41,755 nt of DNA from an uncultured Eubacterium sp. (GTDB lineage Bacteria; Bacillota; Clostridia; Lachnospirales; Lachnospiraceae). The stretch spans positions 1 through 41,755 of the forward strand of contig URKY01000019.1 of the NCBI GenBank assembly GCA_900548465.1, given 5' to 3'. The position numbers were made by a program, and so were the translations under genes. Below are positions 1 to 8,584 of this stretch, in pieces (positions within the stretch are counted from its first letter, which is position 1; every line of letters starts with the position of its first letter). Below the pieces are notes generated by a model, which had not been told where the DNA came from, did no database searches, and saw only the letters and a program-made list of their open reading frames with translations.

Positions 1-128
1 AATACTGTTTCTTCCTGTTTTACTTTCTGTGCATCGCTGTTTATTACCCCTATAATGGCTATAATCAATGCAACACCAGCCACAACAAGCCCCACTGAGG
101 CTAATAACAATGTATTCTTCTGTTTCAT
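1..128 (-). CDS. N-terminal part of a membrane-anchored protein (cut by window edge)
   Basis: Reading the minus strand from ATG at 128, an open frame of 42 codons runs off the window. It starts MKQKN, followed by an uninterrupted hydrophobic stretch of about 25 residues (roughly residues 6-31) and then a charged, Gln/Lys/Glu-rich segment. This is the layout of an N-terminal membrane anchor or uncleaved signal of an extracytoplasmic protein. A GAGGAG ribosome site sits 6 bases before the ATG, and a strong promoter lies further upstream. The protein family cannot be told from this part. Confidence 0.7.
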   Translation of the reverse strand, partial: MKQKNTLLLASVGLVVAGVALIIAIIGVINSDAQKVKQEETV

Positions 129-166
129 AACCGCTCCTCATAAGTATATATTTGCTCAATTATTTA

Positions 167-196
167 ATTATATAAATACTAAGGTTTATTTGTCAA
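167..196 (-). promoter_or_regulatory. Sigma-A promoter for the edge gene
   Basis: On the minus strand a consensus TTGACA (196-191) and a consensus TATAAT (172-167) are separated by 18 bases. It points to the gene starting at 128 and is back to back with the promoter of the ABC-F gene. Confidence 0.7.
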
Positions 197-214
197 TTGA
201 AAACCCTTTAAACA

Positions 215-243
215 TTGCTTTAATTTATAAAAACTGTTATACT
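215..243 (+). promoter_or_regulatory. Sigma-A promoter for ABC-F gene
   Basis: TTGCTT (215-220) and TATACT (238-243) are spaced by 17 bases on the plus strand. This is about 55 bases before the ABC-F start codon, whose ribosome site is AAAGGAG. Confidence 0.6.
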
Positions 244-299
244 TTGATTTGCGTTTATTATTGAAAAAACAAGGAAAAATAGTATAAAGGAGAATATTT

Positions 300-1934
300 A
301 TGATTAGTACAAGTAACATATCATTGCGTTTTGGCAAGAAAGCCTTATTCGAGGATGTAAACATAAAATTTGTTCCCGGACACTGCTATGGTCTTATCGG
401 TGCAAACGGTGCAGGAAAATCTACATTTCTTAAAATTTTAACAGGCGAAATTGAGCCAACAAGTGGTGAAGTTATTATTACTCCCGGTGAACGTCTTTCC
501 TTCTTAAAGCAGGATCATTTCCAGTATGATGAGTTTACTGTTATTGATACGGTAATCATGGGAAATCAGAGACTGTATGAAATAATGAAGGAAAAAGATG
601 CAATATATATGAAAGAAGATTTCACAGACGAGGATGGTATCCGCGCATCTGAATTAGAAGGTGAATTTGCTGAAATGGACGGATGGAATGCTGAGTCTGA
701 TGCTGCTACCCTGCTTAACGGTTTAGGTGTTGACACTGAGCACCATTACAGTCTTATGAGAGATTTAAATGGAGCTCTTAAGGTTAAGGTTTTGTTGGCT
801 CAGGCATTATTTGGTAATCCTGACATTCTTCTTCTTGACGAACCTACAAACCACCTTGACTTAGATGCCATTGCATGGCTTGAAGAATTCCTTATTAACT
901 TTGAAAACACAGTTATCGTTGTATCCCATGACAGATACTTCCTTAACAAGGTTTGTACACAGATTGCAGATATTGATTATGCAAAGATTCAGCTTTATGC
1001 CGGAAACTACGACTTCTGGTATGAATCAAGCCAGTTAATTGTTAAGCAGATGAAGGAAGCTAACAGAAAGAAAGAAGAAAAAATCAAGGAATTACAGGAA
1101 TTTATTCAGAGATTTAGTGCTAACGCTTCTAAATCCAAACAGGCAACTTCAAGAAAGCGTGCCCTTGAAAAAATAGAACTTGACGACATCAGACCGTCAA
1201 GCAGAAAGTATCCTTACATTGACTTTAGACCTGACCGTGAAATCGGAAACGAAGTATTAACAGTTGAACATCTTTCAAAAACAATTGACGGCGTAAAGGT
1301 TTTAGATGATATTTCATTTATTTTAGGTCGTGAAGACAAGGTTGCTTTCGTTGGTTCAAACGGTCTTGCAAAAACTACTTTATTCCAAATTCTTATGGGT
1401 GAAATGGAACCGGATGAAGGAAGTTATAAATGGGGAATTACAACTACACAGTCTTACTTCCCTAAAGATAACACTAAGGACTTTGATTGCGATGACGTTA
1501 TTGTTGACTGGCTTACACAGTATTCTGAAAATAAGGATGCAACTTATGTTCGTGGATTCCTTGGACGTATGTTATTTGCCGGTGATGACGGTGTAAAGAA
1601 AGTACGCGTCCTTTCCGGTGGAGAAAAGGTACGTGTAATGCTTTCAAAGCTTATGATTAGCGGGGCAAACGTTTTAGTTATAGACGAACCTACCGACCAC
1701 CTTGACATGGAAAGCATCACAGCTCTCAACAACGGTCTTATTAAGTTCCCTGGTGTACTGCTCTTCTCCTCAAGAGACCATCAGGTAGTTCAGACTACTG
1801 CCAACAGAATTATGGAAATTGTTAACGGAAAACTGATTGATAAAATTACAACTTACGATGAATACCTTGAAAATGATGAAATGGCAAGAAAGAGAACTGT
1901 ATATACTACTGAAGGAATGGATATAGACGATTAA
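300..1934 (+). CDS. ABC-F family ATPase, YbiT/YkpA-like
   Basis: A soluble 544-residue protein with two ABC nucleotide-binding domains and no membrane segments, as in ribosome-associated ABC-F proteins. Domain 1 has a normal Walker A (GANGAGKST, about 34-42) and Walker B (LLLDEPTNHLD). The linker carries FSANASKSKQATSR, typical of the YbiT type. Domain 2 has a normal signature (LSGGEK, 438-443). Three core motifs are altered: domain 1 signature reads LNGAL (156-160), domain 2 Walker A reads GSNGLAKTT (352-360, Ala for the usual Gly before Lys), and the domain 2 switch histidine is Arg492 (SSRDHQ). All three belong to the same composite ATP site. ABC-F proteins act on ribosomes in translation rescue or antibiotic protection; which applies here cannot be read from sequence. 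Start chosen by AAAGGAG 7 bases upstream. The hydrolase gene follows after 34 bases. Confidence 0.92.
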   Translation: MISTSNISLRFGKKALFEDVNIKFVPGHCYGLIGANGAGKSTFLKILTGEIEPTSGEVIITPGERLSFLKQDHFQYDEFTVIDTVIMGNQRLYEIMKEKDAIYMKEDFTDEDGIRASELEGEFAEMDGWNAESDAATLLNGLGVDTEHHYSLMRDLNGALKVKVLLAQALFGNPDILLLDEPTNHLDLDAIAWLEEFLINFENTVIVVSHDRYFLNKVCTQIADIDYAKIQLYAGNYDFWYESSQLIVKQMKEANRKKEEKIKELQEFIQRFSANASKSKQATSRKRALEKIELDDIRPSSRKYPYIDFRPDREIGNEVLTVEHLSKTIDGVKVLDDISFILGREDKVAFVGSNGLAKTTLFQILMGEMEPDEGSYKWGITTTQSYFPKDNTKDFDCDDVIVDWLTQYSENKDATYVRGFLGRMLFAGDDGVKKVRVLSGGEKVRVMLSKLMISGANVLVIDEPTDHLDMESITALNNGLIKFPGVLLFSSRDHQVVQTTANRIMEIVNGKLIDKITTYDEYLENDEMARKRTVYTTEGMDIDD

Positions 1935-1968
1935 TATCAGATAGAATTTATTTAAGTGAGGTGTTTTT

Positions 1969-2862
1969 ATGAGACCGAGTACAATCACATATCCACCGGA
2001 AGGTGTGAATCCTATAGGTATAATCCAATTTGTTCATGGCATGTGTGAAAAAAGACAGCGCTATGAAGAAACCATGAATTATTTTAATCAAAAAGGATTT
2101 ATTTGTGCCATTGCCGATATGCAGGGACACGGAGAAAATATTTTGACTACCGATGACCTTGGTTACTTTGAAGACGGATATCAGGGCCTAATTGATGATG
2201 TTCATGAATTTACTATGTTTTTAAAACGTGAGTATCCCGGTCTTCCACTTATCATAATCGGACACAGTATGGGTTCATTGATTGTCAGAGCTTACTTGAA
2301 GAAACACGCAAGGGAAGTAAACGCTGCCGTAATAAGTGGTTCACCTTCTTATAATCCGGGTTCTAAATTTGGAAAAATTCTAATTAGATTTATAGCTCTT
2401 TTCAGAGGCTGGCGCTATAGAAGCCCCTTTATTGAGCATTTAGTAAATGGTCCTTTTGAGAAACCTTTTGAAAAAGAAGGCATTGTAAATGCATGGCTTT
2501 CAACAGATAGAAATGTTGTGGAACAGTATAACAGGGATCCTCTTTGTGGTGTTCCTTTCACACTAAACGGCTACTACGCTTTAATGAATCTTATGCAACA
2601 GGTTTATTCCAAAACCGGATGGACCAGCAAAAATTCATCCCTTCCTGTTATGTTTATATCGGGAGGCGATGATCCATGTCGCATAAGTGACAAAGCCTTC
2701 AAAAAGGCAGTTACCCACTTTAAACACTGTGGTTATCCCAACACCTACTACAACTTATATCCCGACATGCGTCATGAACTTTTCAATGAAAAGAACCGCA
2801 CCGAAGTATTCGAAGACATTCTCAAGTTCTTAGAAATCAAAGTCGGCATAGAAGTTGACTAA
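1969..2862 (+). CDS. Alpha/beta hydrolase, lysophospholipase / monoacylglycerol lipase-like
   Basis: A 297-residue serine hydrolase of the Hydrolase_4 (lysophospholipase-like) type. It shows an oxyanion region HGMCEKRQRY, nucleophile elbow GHSMGS with Ser100, an acidic residue in SGGDDPC (Asp234/235) and the catalytic His in DMRHE (His269). No signal peptide is seen, so it is probably cytoplasmic. The substrate is likely an acylglycerol or other ester, inferred from the family. The gene lies 34 bases after the ABC-F gene, with ribosome site GTGAGG, and is probably cotranscribed. Its stop codon sits exactly at the edge of a large palindrome shared with the convergent pheA gene. Confidence 0.88.
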   Translation: MRPSTITYPPEGVNPIGIIQFVHGMCEKRQRYEETMNYFNQKGFICAIADMQGHGENILTTDDLGYFEDGYQGLIDDVHEFTMFLKREYPGLPLIIIGHSMGSLIVRAYLKKHAREVNAAVISGSPSYNPGSKFGKILIRFIALFRGWRYRSPFIEHLVNGPFEKPFEKEGIVNAWLSTDRNVVEQYNRDPLCGVPFTLNGYYALMNLMQQVYSKTGWTSKNSSLPVMFISGGDDPCRISDKAFKKAVTHFKHCGYPNTYYNLYPDMRHELFNEKNRTEVFEDILKFLEIKVGIEVD

Positions 2863-3211
2863 CGCAGAAAGTCTGAGCATGAAAATTCTTGGAAATTATG
2901 TAATAATATTTTAAAATGTAAACTATATAGAAAATATAAACAAAAAGAACACAGGAATTTTTCAAAACGATTGGAAGTATTTCGTTATCTTTGCGAGCAT
3001 AGCTGCAATTGCGAAGCACTGTTTAAGCCCGTGAAACGGGCGAGTTTGCGTGAGTAATTGCTAATAGGCGACGCAGCAAAGATAGAAATACGACATGTTT
3101 TGAAAAAAATCTGTGTTCTTTTTGTATCTCTTTATATTTTCTATATAGTTTACATTCTAAAATTTTAATTAATAATTTCCAAGAATTTTCATATTCAGGC
3201 TTTCTGCGTTA
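2860..3211. repeat. Large imperfect palindrome between convergent genes, duplicating the pheA 3' end
   Basis: The two halves are near reverse complements of each other. The outer arms are about 2860-2994 and 3076-3211, and the centre is a small perfect hairpin GCCCGT-GAA-ACGGGC at 3027-3041. The right arm contains the last 14 codons of pheA. The left arm carries a mirrored copy of these codons, which would still read NAESLSMKILGNY, starting at the hydrolase stop. The arms differ by scattered substitutions and a short indel (near AAATATAAA), so this is a diverged inverted duplication. It probably works as a very large bidirectional transcription end for the two convergent operons. The core between the arms is richer in GC than its surroundings. 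Confidence 0.85.
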
Positions 3212-4296
3212 ATGCCACTAAGGGCATTAATTACGCCAGCCTGATTTGATTTGCCTTCGAATTCTACGTAGAAGCGGTATTCCCATTTCTTTTCCGGAAC
3301 AGGACGTGATTCAATTCTTGTCATGTTAAGGTCATTGTAAATGATATGGGACAACATCTGGTACAAGGTACCACTTGCATGTGGCATTTCAAAACTTATA
3401 CAGATAAGTCCTGCATTTCTTCTTGTAATTTTCTCACGGCTGACTATTATGAATTTTGTAGTGTTTGTACTGTTAAAGTTTGTTCCTCTATAAAGTACGT
3501 CCAAGCCATATATTTTGGCAGCATTTTCACTTGCAATGCATGCTCTTCTTTTATCTGTCTGCTCTGATATGCACCTTGCACTTATGGCTGTATTAGCCAG
3601 ACTTACCTTATTCCATCCATGTTCTTCTATGAATTTGTTACTCTGCATAAATGCCTGTGGATGGGAATAAACCTCTGTTATATCTTCTATTTTCGTTCCC
3701 GGAAGTCCACACAGACAATGTTCTATTTTTATATCAAATGTGTCTACAATATAGTTTGAAAACTCAACCAGTAAATCGTATACATCCGTTACTATTCCTG
3801 CTGATGAATTTTCCATTGGAAGTACTGCATAATCAACCTTTCCATCTCTGACATATCTCATTGCTTCCCTAAATGTTGTTACATTAATGTATTCTGCCTT
3901 TTCTCCGAAGTATTCTGTTGCAGCCTGCTGTCCATATGCTCCCGGCAATCCTTGATATACAACTCTTGCCCCTTCACAATCAAGACTGTCAACAATATCG
4001 AAACCTATGTCGTTATTTACTCCTTCTTCAGTTAAGAGCTTGTATTGCATTTTTCTACTCATAGACATAATCTGTTCAAACAATTCTTCAACGCCATGAG
4101 CATAGAAATCATCCGATGCCTTACCTTTTAATGCTTCTAATTTCTCCAGTTCTCTCTTTCTGTCAAGAACCGGCTTTCCCGTTTTTAACTTGTATTCTGC
4201 AACATCCTTGCACACTTCCATTCGTCTTTCGAATAGTTTTATCATTTCCTCGTCTATTTTATCAATCTCGTTTCTGCTATCCTGTAAACTTCTCAT
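3169..4296 (-). CDS. pheA: Bifunctional chorismate mutase / prephenate dehydratase
   Basis: A 375-residue P-protein that makes phenylpyruvate from chorismate in phenylalanine synthesis. Residues 1-85 form an AroQ-type chorismate mutase helix bundle (RNEIDKIDEEMIKLFERRM). Residues about 110-290 are the prephenate dehydratase domain, with VVYQGLPGAYGQQAA and the conserved Thr-rich NTTKFIIV, where Lys replaces the Arg of the common TRF motif. Residues about 295-370 are an ACT domain with the ESRPVP motif, the usual allosteric phenylalanine site. It is the last gene of the folate operon, 37 bases after folBK. Its last 14 codons lie inside the palindrome at 2860-3211. Confidence 0.95.
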   Translation of the reverse strand: MRSLQDSRNEIDKIDEEMIKLFERRMEVCKDVAEYKLKTGKPVLDRKRELEKLEALKGKASDDFYAHGVEELFEQIMSMSRKMQYKLLTEEGVNNDIGFDIVDSLDCEGARVVYQGLPGAYGQQAATEYFGEKAEYINVTTFREAMRYVRDGKVDYAVLPMENSSAGIVTDVYDLLVEFSNYIVDTFDIKIEHCLCGLPGTKIEDITEVYSHPQAFMQSNKFIEEHGWNKVSLANTAISARCISEQTDKRRACIASENAAKIYGLDVLYRGTNFNSTNTTKFIIVSREKITRRNAGLICISFEMPHASGTLYQMLSHIIYNDLNMTRIESRPVPEKKWEYRFYVEFEGKSNQAGVINALSGINAESLNMKILGNY

Positions 4297-4333
4297 CTTT
4301 CTTCCTTACCATTAATGTATTTTTGTATTTGTT

Positions 4334-5197
4334 TTAGTCTTTTTTAATTGCACAACATCCACTGCAACCATTGCACTTGCTCTCCGGTTTTATTTCTTCA
4401 AGCAACTGCTCAACTGTTTTTTTGTAAATAGGATGAACCCAATATGGTGCAATTGTTTTCAATGGTTCTAAAACAAACAGTCTCTTATGCATTTCTACAT
4501 GAGGAATTTTCAAATCCGGTAAATCTATAATCTGATTTTCGTAGAAAATAATATCAATATCAAGGGTTCTTGGTCCCCAATGTATTTCCCTTGTTCTGTT
4601 AGCCTGCAGTTCAATATCATGAATTACTTCTAACAGTTCTTCCGGAGAATATAGGGTTTCTATTTCCAGACATCCGTTAAGGAAGTTGTCCTGTTCTACC
4701 GGTCCATATGGTTCTGTCTCAATAAATTTTGATATTGTATTTATCCTGCAGTTATCATTATCATAAATCCCGTCAATTGCTCCATTTAAATATGCTTCTT
4801 TATCTCCCATATTAGAGCCTATCGACAAAATCACTTTATTCCAACGTCTGCTTACCTTTACGGCAACATTTCCAAAGGGGAGTCCGATTGGTGCACTTGG
4901 CTTATTAATAGTTATGTCAGCCCCTTTAATTTTTGGAAATCTCTTCAGCAGTTCCCTGACAGTATGCTCCGCTGCTGCCTCAATAAGGTTAAATCTGTTT
5001 TCCTTTAAATATTTATCTACGAAACTGCATACTTCTGCATAGTTTACGGTTTCCTCCAATTCATCACTGACTCCGGATTTTCTCATATCAGTACATAAAT
5101 CCATATCAATATAAAATTTCTGACCGTTTATTTTTTCTTCTTCCATGCATCCATGGTATGCAAATACTTCAAGCTGTCTTATTTTAATACAGTCCAT
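4334..5197 (-). CDS. folBK: Fused dihydroneopterin aldolase / HPPK with a cysteine-rich tail
   Basis: A 287-residue fusion of two folate enzymes. Residues 1-117 match dihydroneopterin aldolase FolB (IRQLEVFAYHG, then NYAEV). Residues about 118-270 match 6-hydroxymethyl-7,8-dihydropterin pyrophosphokinase FolK (ILSIGSNMGDKEAYL, and GPRTLDIDIIFY with the metal-binding acidic residues). The FolB part makes hydroxymethyldihydropterin and the FolK part pyrophosphorylates it for FolP. The C-terminus ends in CNGCSGCC (Cys275, 278, 281, 282), which is not part of FolK folds I know. The gene lies between folP (23 bases upstream) and pheA. Confidence 0.95.
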   Translation of the reverse strand: MDCIKIRQLEVFAYHGCMEEEKINGQKFYIDMDLCTDMRKSGVSDELEETVNYAEVCSFVDKYLKENRFNLIEAAAEHTVRELLKRFPKIKGADITINKPSAPIGLPFGNVAVKVSRRWNKVILSIGSNMGDKEAYLNGAIDGIYDNDNCRINTISKFIETEPYGPVEQDNFLNGCLEIETLYSPEELLEVIHDIELQANRTREIHWGPRTLDIDIIFYENQIIDLPDLKIPHVEMHKRLFVLEPLKTIAPYWVHPIYKKTVEQLLEEIKPESKCNGCSGCCAIKKD

Positions 5198-5220
5198 ATA
5201 TTTCTCCCAATAAAATATCT

Positions 5221-6030
5221 TTAGGCATTCAAAATTGCCTTTGCCATCATTAAGGCCTCATAATTTTCTTTTACATCATGTACTCTAAAAATGCTACAGC
5301 CTCTTTCGTACCCCATAACTGTAGTCGCCACTGTACCTGCCATACGGTTGTCTTTATCTACATCTAACGTCAAACCTATTACTGACTTTCTCGATGTTCC
5401 AAGAAGTACCGGATAACTCAGTTCCTTTAATCTGTCTACATACTTTATAATAAGCAGATTCTGCTCATAGTCTTTTCCAAATCCAACTCCCGGATCAACC
5501 ACTATCTGACTATCATTAACCCCTGCTTTATGAGCAATATCAATAGACTCTTTTAATTCTGCTAATACATCTTCCACATAATTGCTGTAACTGATATTGT
5601 CTTTATTATGCATAATGCAAACTGCCGCTTTTGATTTTGCCACAAGGTCTGCCATATCTCTGTCTTTCCATTTCAGGCCCCAAACGTCATTTATCATGTC
5701 TGCACCTGCCTCAACACCTGCCCTTGCCACATTATTTTTGTAAGTGTCAAGAGATATCGGAACATCAAAATTCTCTTTTATTTTTTCGATAACAGGCACT
5801 ACTCTGCTTATTTCTTCTTCATCGCTTATTAAAGTATAGCCCGGTCTTGTGGACTCACCACCAACGTCTATTATTTTTGCTCCGTCTCTAATCATATCCT
5901 CTGTATGCTTTAATGCAGCATCTATGTTATCCCACTTACCTCCATCTGAAAAAGAATCCGGTGTTACATTAAGTATTCCCATAATAATGGGATCATTTTC
6001 TAAATCAAAATTATATTTTCCTATTTTCAT
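5221..6030 (-). CDS. folP: Dihydropteroate synthase
   Basis: A 269-residue TIM-barrel enzyme that joins hydroxymethyldihydropterin pyrophosphate to p-aminobenzoate; it is the sulfonamide target. Diagnostic motifs are IMGILNVTPDSFSDGG near the N-terminus, DVGGESTRPG, DTYKNNVARAG, and the VDPGVGFGK and LLGTSRKS motifs. Length is normal. It lies 34 bases after folE and 23 bases before folBK in the same operon. Confidence 0.96.
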   Translation of the reverse strand: MKIGKYNFDLENDPIIMGILNVTPDSFSDGGKWDNIDAALKHTEDMIRDGAKIIDVGGESTRPGYTLISDEEEISRVVPVIEKIKENFDVPISLDTYKNNVARAGVEAGADMINDVWGLKWKDRDMADLVAKSKAAVCIMHNKDNISYSNYVEDVLAELKESIDIAHKAGVNDSQIVVDPGVGFGKDYEQNLLIIKYVDRLKELSYPVLLGTSRKSVIGLTLDVDKDNRMAGTVATTVMGYERGCSIFRVHDVKENYEALMMAKAILNA

Positions 6031-6064
6031 TATCTTTCTCCCTATCTGCCTGAATGCATCCTGC

Positions 6065-6625
6065 TTATTTTTTGTTGATTAATGTCATTACTTCATTTCT
6101 AAGTCCTGCATCTTTTTCAAAACGTCCTTTTGCTGAAAAAGTAATTGTTTTACTTCCCGGCTTCTTTATGCCTCTGGCAGACATGCACATGTGCTCTGCT
6201 TCAACCATAACAAAAACTCCCTTTGCATCCAAATGAGTCTCTATGGCTTCTGCAATCTGATTAGTCATCTGCTCCTGTATTTGCAGTCTTCTTGCAAAAA
6301 CCTCTACAGTTCTTGCAAGCTTGCTTATTCCAACAACTCTTCCATTTGGAATGTATGCAATATGTGCTTTCCCATAAAAAGGCATCAGATGATGTTCACA
6401 GGTTGAATAAAATGTAATATCCTTTTCTATAACTACATTTTCATTGTCACATGCAAAAGTTTTTGATAAATGTGTTTTAGGATCCTGTTCCATTCCTGCA
6501 CACAATTCTTCATACATGCGGGCTACTCTGTCAGGAGTATCCTTCAAGCCTTCCCTGTTTACATCTTCACCGATGCCTTCTAATAATAATCTTATACCTT
6601 GTTCAATCTTTTCTTTATCAAACAT
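6065..6625 (-). CDS. folE: GTP cyclohydrolase I
   Basis: A 186-residue enzyme of type IA, which opens GTP to dihydroneopterin triphosphate, the first step of folate synthesis. It shows the zinc-binding [10 protein letters not shown] motif, [21 protein letters not shown], and a second Cys in EHMCMSARG. Length is normal. Only 3 bases separate it from the folC stop, so translation is probably coupled. Its presence with folP, folBK and folC gives a nearly complete pterin branch of the pathway. Confidence 0.96.
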   Translation of the reverse strand: MFDKEKIEQGIRLLLEGIGEDVNREGLKDTPDRVARMYEELCAGMEQDPKTHLSKTFACDNENVVIEKDITFYSTCEHHLMPFYGKAHIAYIPNGRVVGISKLARTVEVFARRLQIQEQMTNQIAEAIETHLDAKGVFVMVEAEHMCMSARGIKKPGSKTITFSAKGRFEKDAGLRNEVMTLINKK

Positions 6626-6628
6626 CAG

Positions 6629-7924
6629 TCAATCTCTCCTTTCGGCTTTAACTGTTTGTTTTATTTCAGCCAGATAAGATAACGAGCCAAATGCCAATAT
6701 CATATCAGATTTGCCTTCTTCTACTGTATTTATAGCTTGTTTTGCGCCATCTTCAATGGATTTAGCATAACTTACATTTCCATTGTATGGTTTTATTGCA
6801 ATGGAAAGTTTTTCGCCATCCAATGCTCTTTTGTTATTAGGGGTAACTGTAATTATCTTTGTTGCCCTGTCAGCTATCATTCTGATTTCTTTTTCAAAAT
6901 CCTTATCGGCCAATACCCCCATTATAAAGGTTATTCTTTCATTTGTAAAATAAAAATCCAAAGTCTTCTTTAATTCTTCAATTGCACCGGGATTGTGGGC
7001 TCCATCAATTATAAATAGCGGGTTATTATCAATGACCTCCATTCTTCCCGGCCAGACTGTTTTCAAAAGTCCTTTTTCAATATTTTCTTCTACTTCAAAT
7101 CCCTGACTTTCCAATACATGACAGACTTCTATAGCCGTTATGGCATTTATCACCTGATAAGTTCCCATCATATTAAGAGTAAAGTCATAGCTTTTTGTAC
7201 CGCTTATATATCGAACTCTTGTCTTTAACCCTTCTGCCTTTACTGATTCTGCCACACTGCAAACTGTAAGATTTGCTTCTTTTTCCCCGGCATTTTTTTC
7301 TATAACTTTTAGGCATTCTTTTGGCTGTATTGCCGTTACAACATTACATTTTTTCTTTATTATTCCCGACTTTACTTCTGCTATTTCTGATAAAGTTTCT
7401 CCCAGAAAGCCTGTATGATCCAAACTGATAGGGGTAATTACACTACATAAAACCCTGTCAAAAACATTAGTTGCATCTGTTGCCCCCCCCATTCCACATT
7501 CAACTAAAACAATATCGCAATTATTTCTTCTAAAATATTCAAATGACATTGCTGTTTCTATTTCAAATGGTGTGGGATGCGAAAAGCCTTCATTTGTCAG
7601 TTCATCACATTTTTCTTTTATTAGGGTAATTATTTCAGCAACTGCACTTTCCTCAATAAAATCATCATTAATTTTTATAATTTCCCTGTATTCAAATACT
7701 GCCGGAGAACTGTACCTTCCTACTTTATATCCTGATTTCATAAGAATATTCTGTATAAACGCACCTGTTGAACCTTTTCCGTTTGTCCCTGCAATGTGTA
7801 CCACTCTTAATTCTTTTTCAGGATTTCCTATTCTTTTTAATAACCTCTTTATGCCGTCCAATCCCAGCACACTTCCATATATACCTACTTTATCTAAATA
7901 ATCTCTTGCTTCTTTATAATTCAT
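6629..7924 (-). CDS. folC: Folylpolyglutamate synthase / dihydrofolate synthase
   Basis: A 431-residue Mur-ligase-type enzyme that adds glutamate to dihydropteroate and folates. It has the P-loop HIAGTNGKGST near residue 45, the ITPISLDHTGFLG motif, VWPGRME, and FIIDGAHNPGA. It is the first gene of the folC-folE-folP-folBK-pheA operon. A run of eight G bases occurs in the coding strand near 7482-7490 (codons for GMGGA), keeping frame in this sequence. Confidence 0.95.
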   Translation of the reverse strand: MNYKEARDYLDKVGIYGSVLGLDGIKRLLKRIGNPEKELRVVHIAGTNGKGSTGAFIQNILMKSGYKVGRYSSPAVFEYREIIKINDDFIEESAVAEIITLIKEKCDELTNEGFSHPTPFEIETAMSFEYFRRNNCDIVLVECGMGGATDATNVFDRVLCSVITPISLDHTGFLGETLSEIAEVKSGIIKKKCNVVTAIQPKECLKVIEKNAGEKEANLTVCSVAESVKAEGLKTRVRYISGTKSYDFTLNMMGTYQVINAITAIEVCHVLESQGFEVEENIEKGLLKTVWPGRMEVIDNNPLFIIDGAHNPGAIEELKKTLDFYFTNERITFIMGVLADKDFEKEIRMIADRATKIITVTPNNKRALDGEKLSIAIKPYNGNVSYAKSIEDGAKQAINTVEEGKSDMILAFGSLSYLAEIKQTVKAERRD

Positions 7925-7947
7925 TTATTTTTTCCTACATACAAAAA

Positions 7948-8002
7948 GAAAATGATTATATTGTCAAACAGCTTAAACTGCCGCCAACTAATAATCATTC
8001 TC
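7948..8002 (-). terminator. Terminator after the SH3-domain gene
   Basis: On the minus strand arms GAGAATGATTAT (8002-7991) and ATAATCATTTTC (7959-7948) pair around a long loop, followed by TTTTTGT. It lies between the SH3 gene and folC. A TTGACA at the base of its 3' side may also serve as a folC promoter element. Confidence 0.6.
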
Positions 8003-8012
8003 TTATTTTTCT

Positions 8013-8573
8013 TTAATCAAATTTATTTTTGTTACTTAAATACTCTGACAAAACGTATCCGGTATTTCCGTTATATTTGATATTTGTCCACTCTCCTACT
8101 ACGGCAATAACCTCAACCTGTTCGCCCGGATCAATCTGAACAACTACTTCTGAATCCTTATTAGCTTCTTTTCTTAAATTAAGCATATCCGTTGTATATC
8201 TTTTAGTTCCGGCCTTTACAGTTTCTGTAGCTACAGTTGTTGTTTCCACCGCAGTTGTTGATTCAGCCTGTGTTGTTTCACCTGCACCTGTCTGCGAGTC
8301 TGCCTTGGCTGTTACCTTAGTTGTTACTACTTCTGTACTGGTTTCCGTTACTCCCCCAATTATTGTAGTTTCCTTTTTAACGGAAGTATCAGGTGTGGCG
8401 TCTTTCTTCGCCGAACATGATGCTACAATCACTATCACAACTACAAGGAGTGCTACAATAACCCCTGATCCTGCAACAGCCGCTTTCCTCTTCTTCATCT
8501 GCTTTTCTTTTTTTTCTTCAGATTTTTTCTTTCTGTCTTCTATAAGTCTCTTAGTTTCTTCATCGTATGGCAT
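8013..8573 (-). CDS. Membrane-anchored SH3 domain protein
   Basis: 186 residues. A charged cytoplasmic N-terminus (about 1-30, Lys/Glu-rich) leads into one hydrophobic segment (about 31-52, VIVALLVVVIVIVAS). A long Thr/Val/Glu-rich spacer (about 53-118) follows, then a C-terminal bacterial SH3 domain (about 120-182: MLNLRKEANKDSEVV, WTNIKYNGNTGYV). Such domains bind cell wall or other surface ligands, so it is probably an outward-facing wall-contacting protein. It lies 11 bases after the DUF1292 gene. No catalytic domain is seen. Confidence 0.8.
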   Translation of the reverse strand: MPYDEETKRLIEDRKKKSEEKKEKQMKKRKAAVAGSGVIVALLVVVIVIVASCSAKKDATPDTSVKKETTIIGGVTETSTEVVTTKVTAKADSQTGAGETTQAESTTAVETTTVATETVKAGTKRYTTDMLNLRKEANKDSEVVVQIDPGEQVEVIAVVGEWTNIKYNGNTGYVLSEYLSNKNKFD

Positions 8574-8584
8574 CTTTATAACCT

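Noticed and set aside
2860..3211. An insertion sequence or MITE
   Set aside because: No transposase and no target-site duplication were seen, and the arms include real pheA codons; inverted duplication explains it better.
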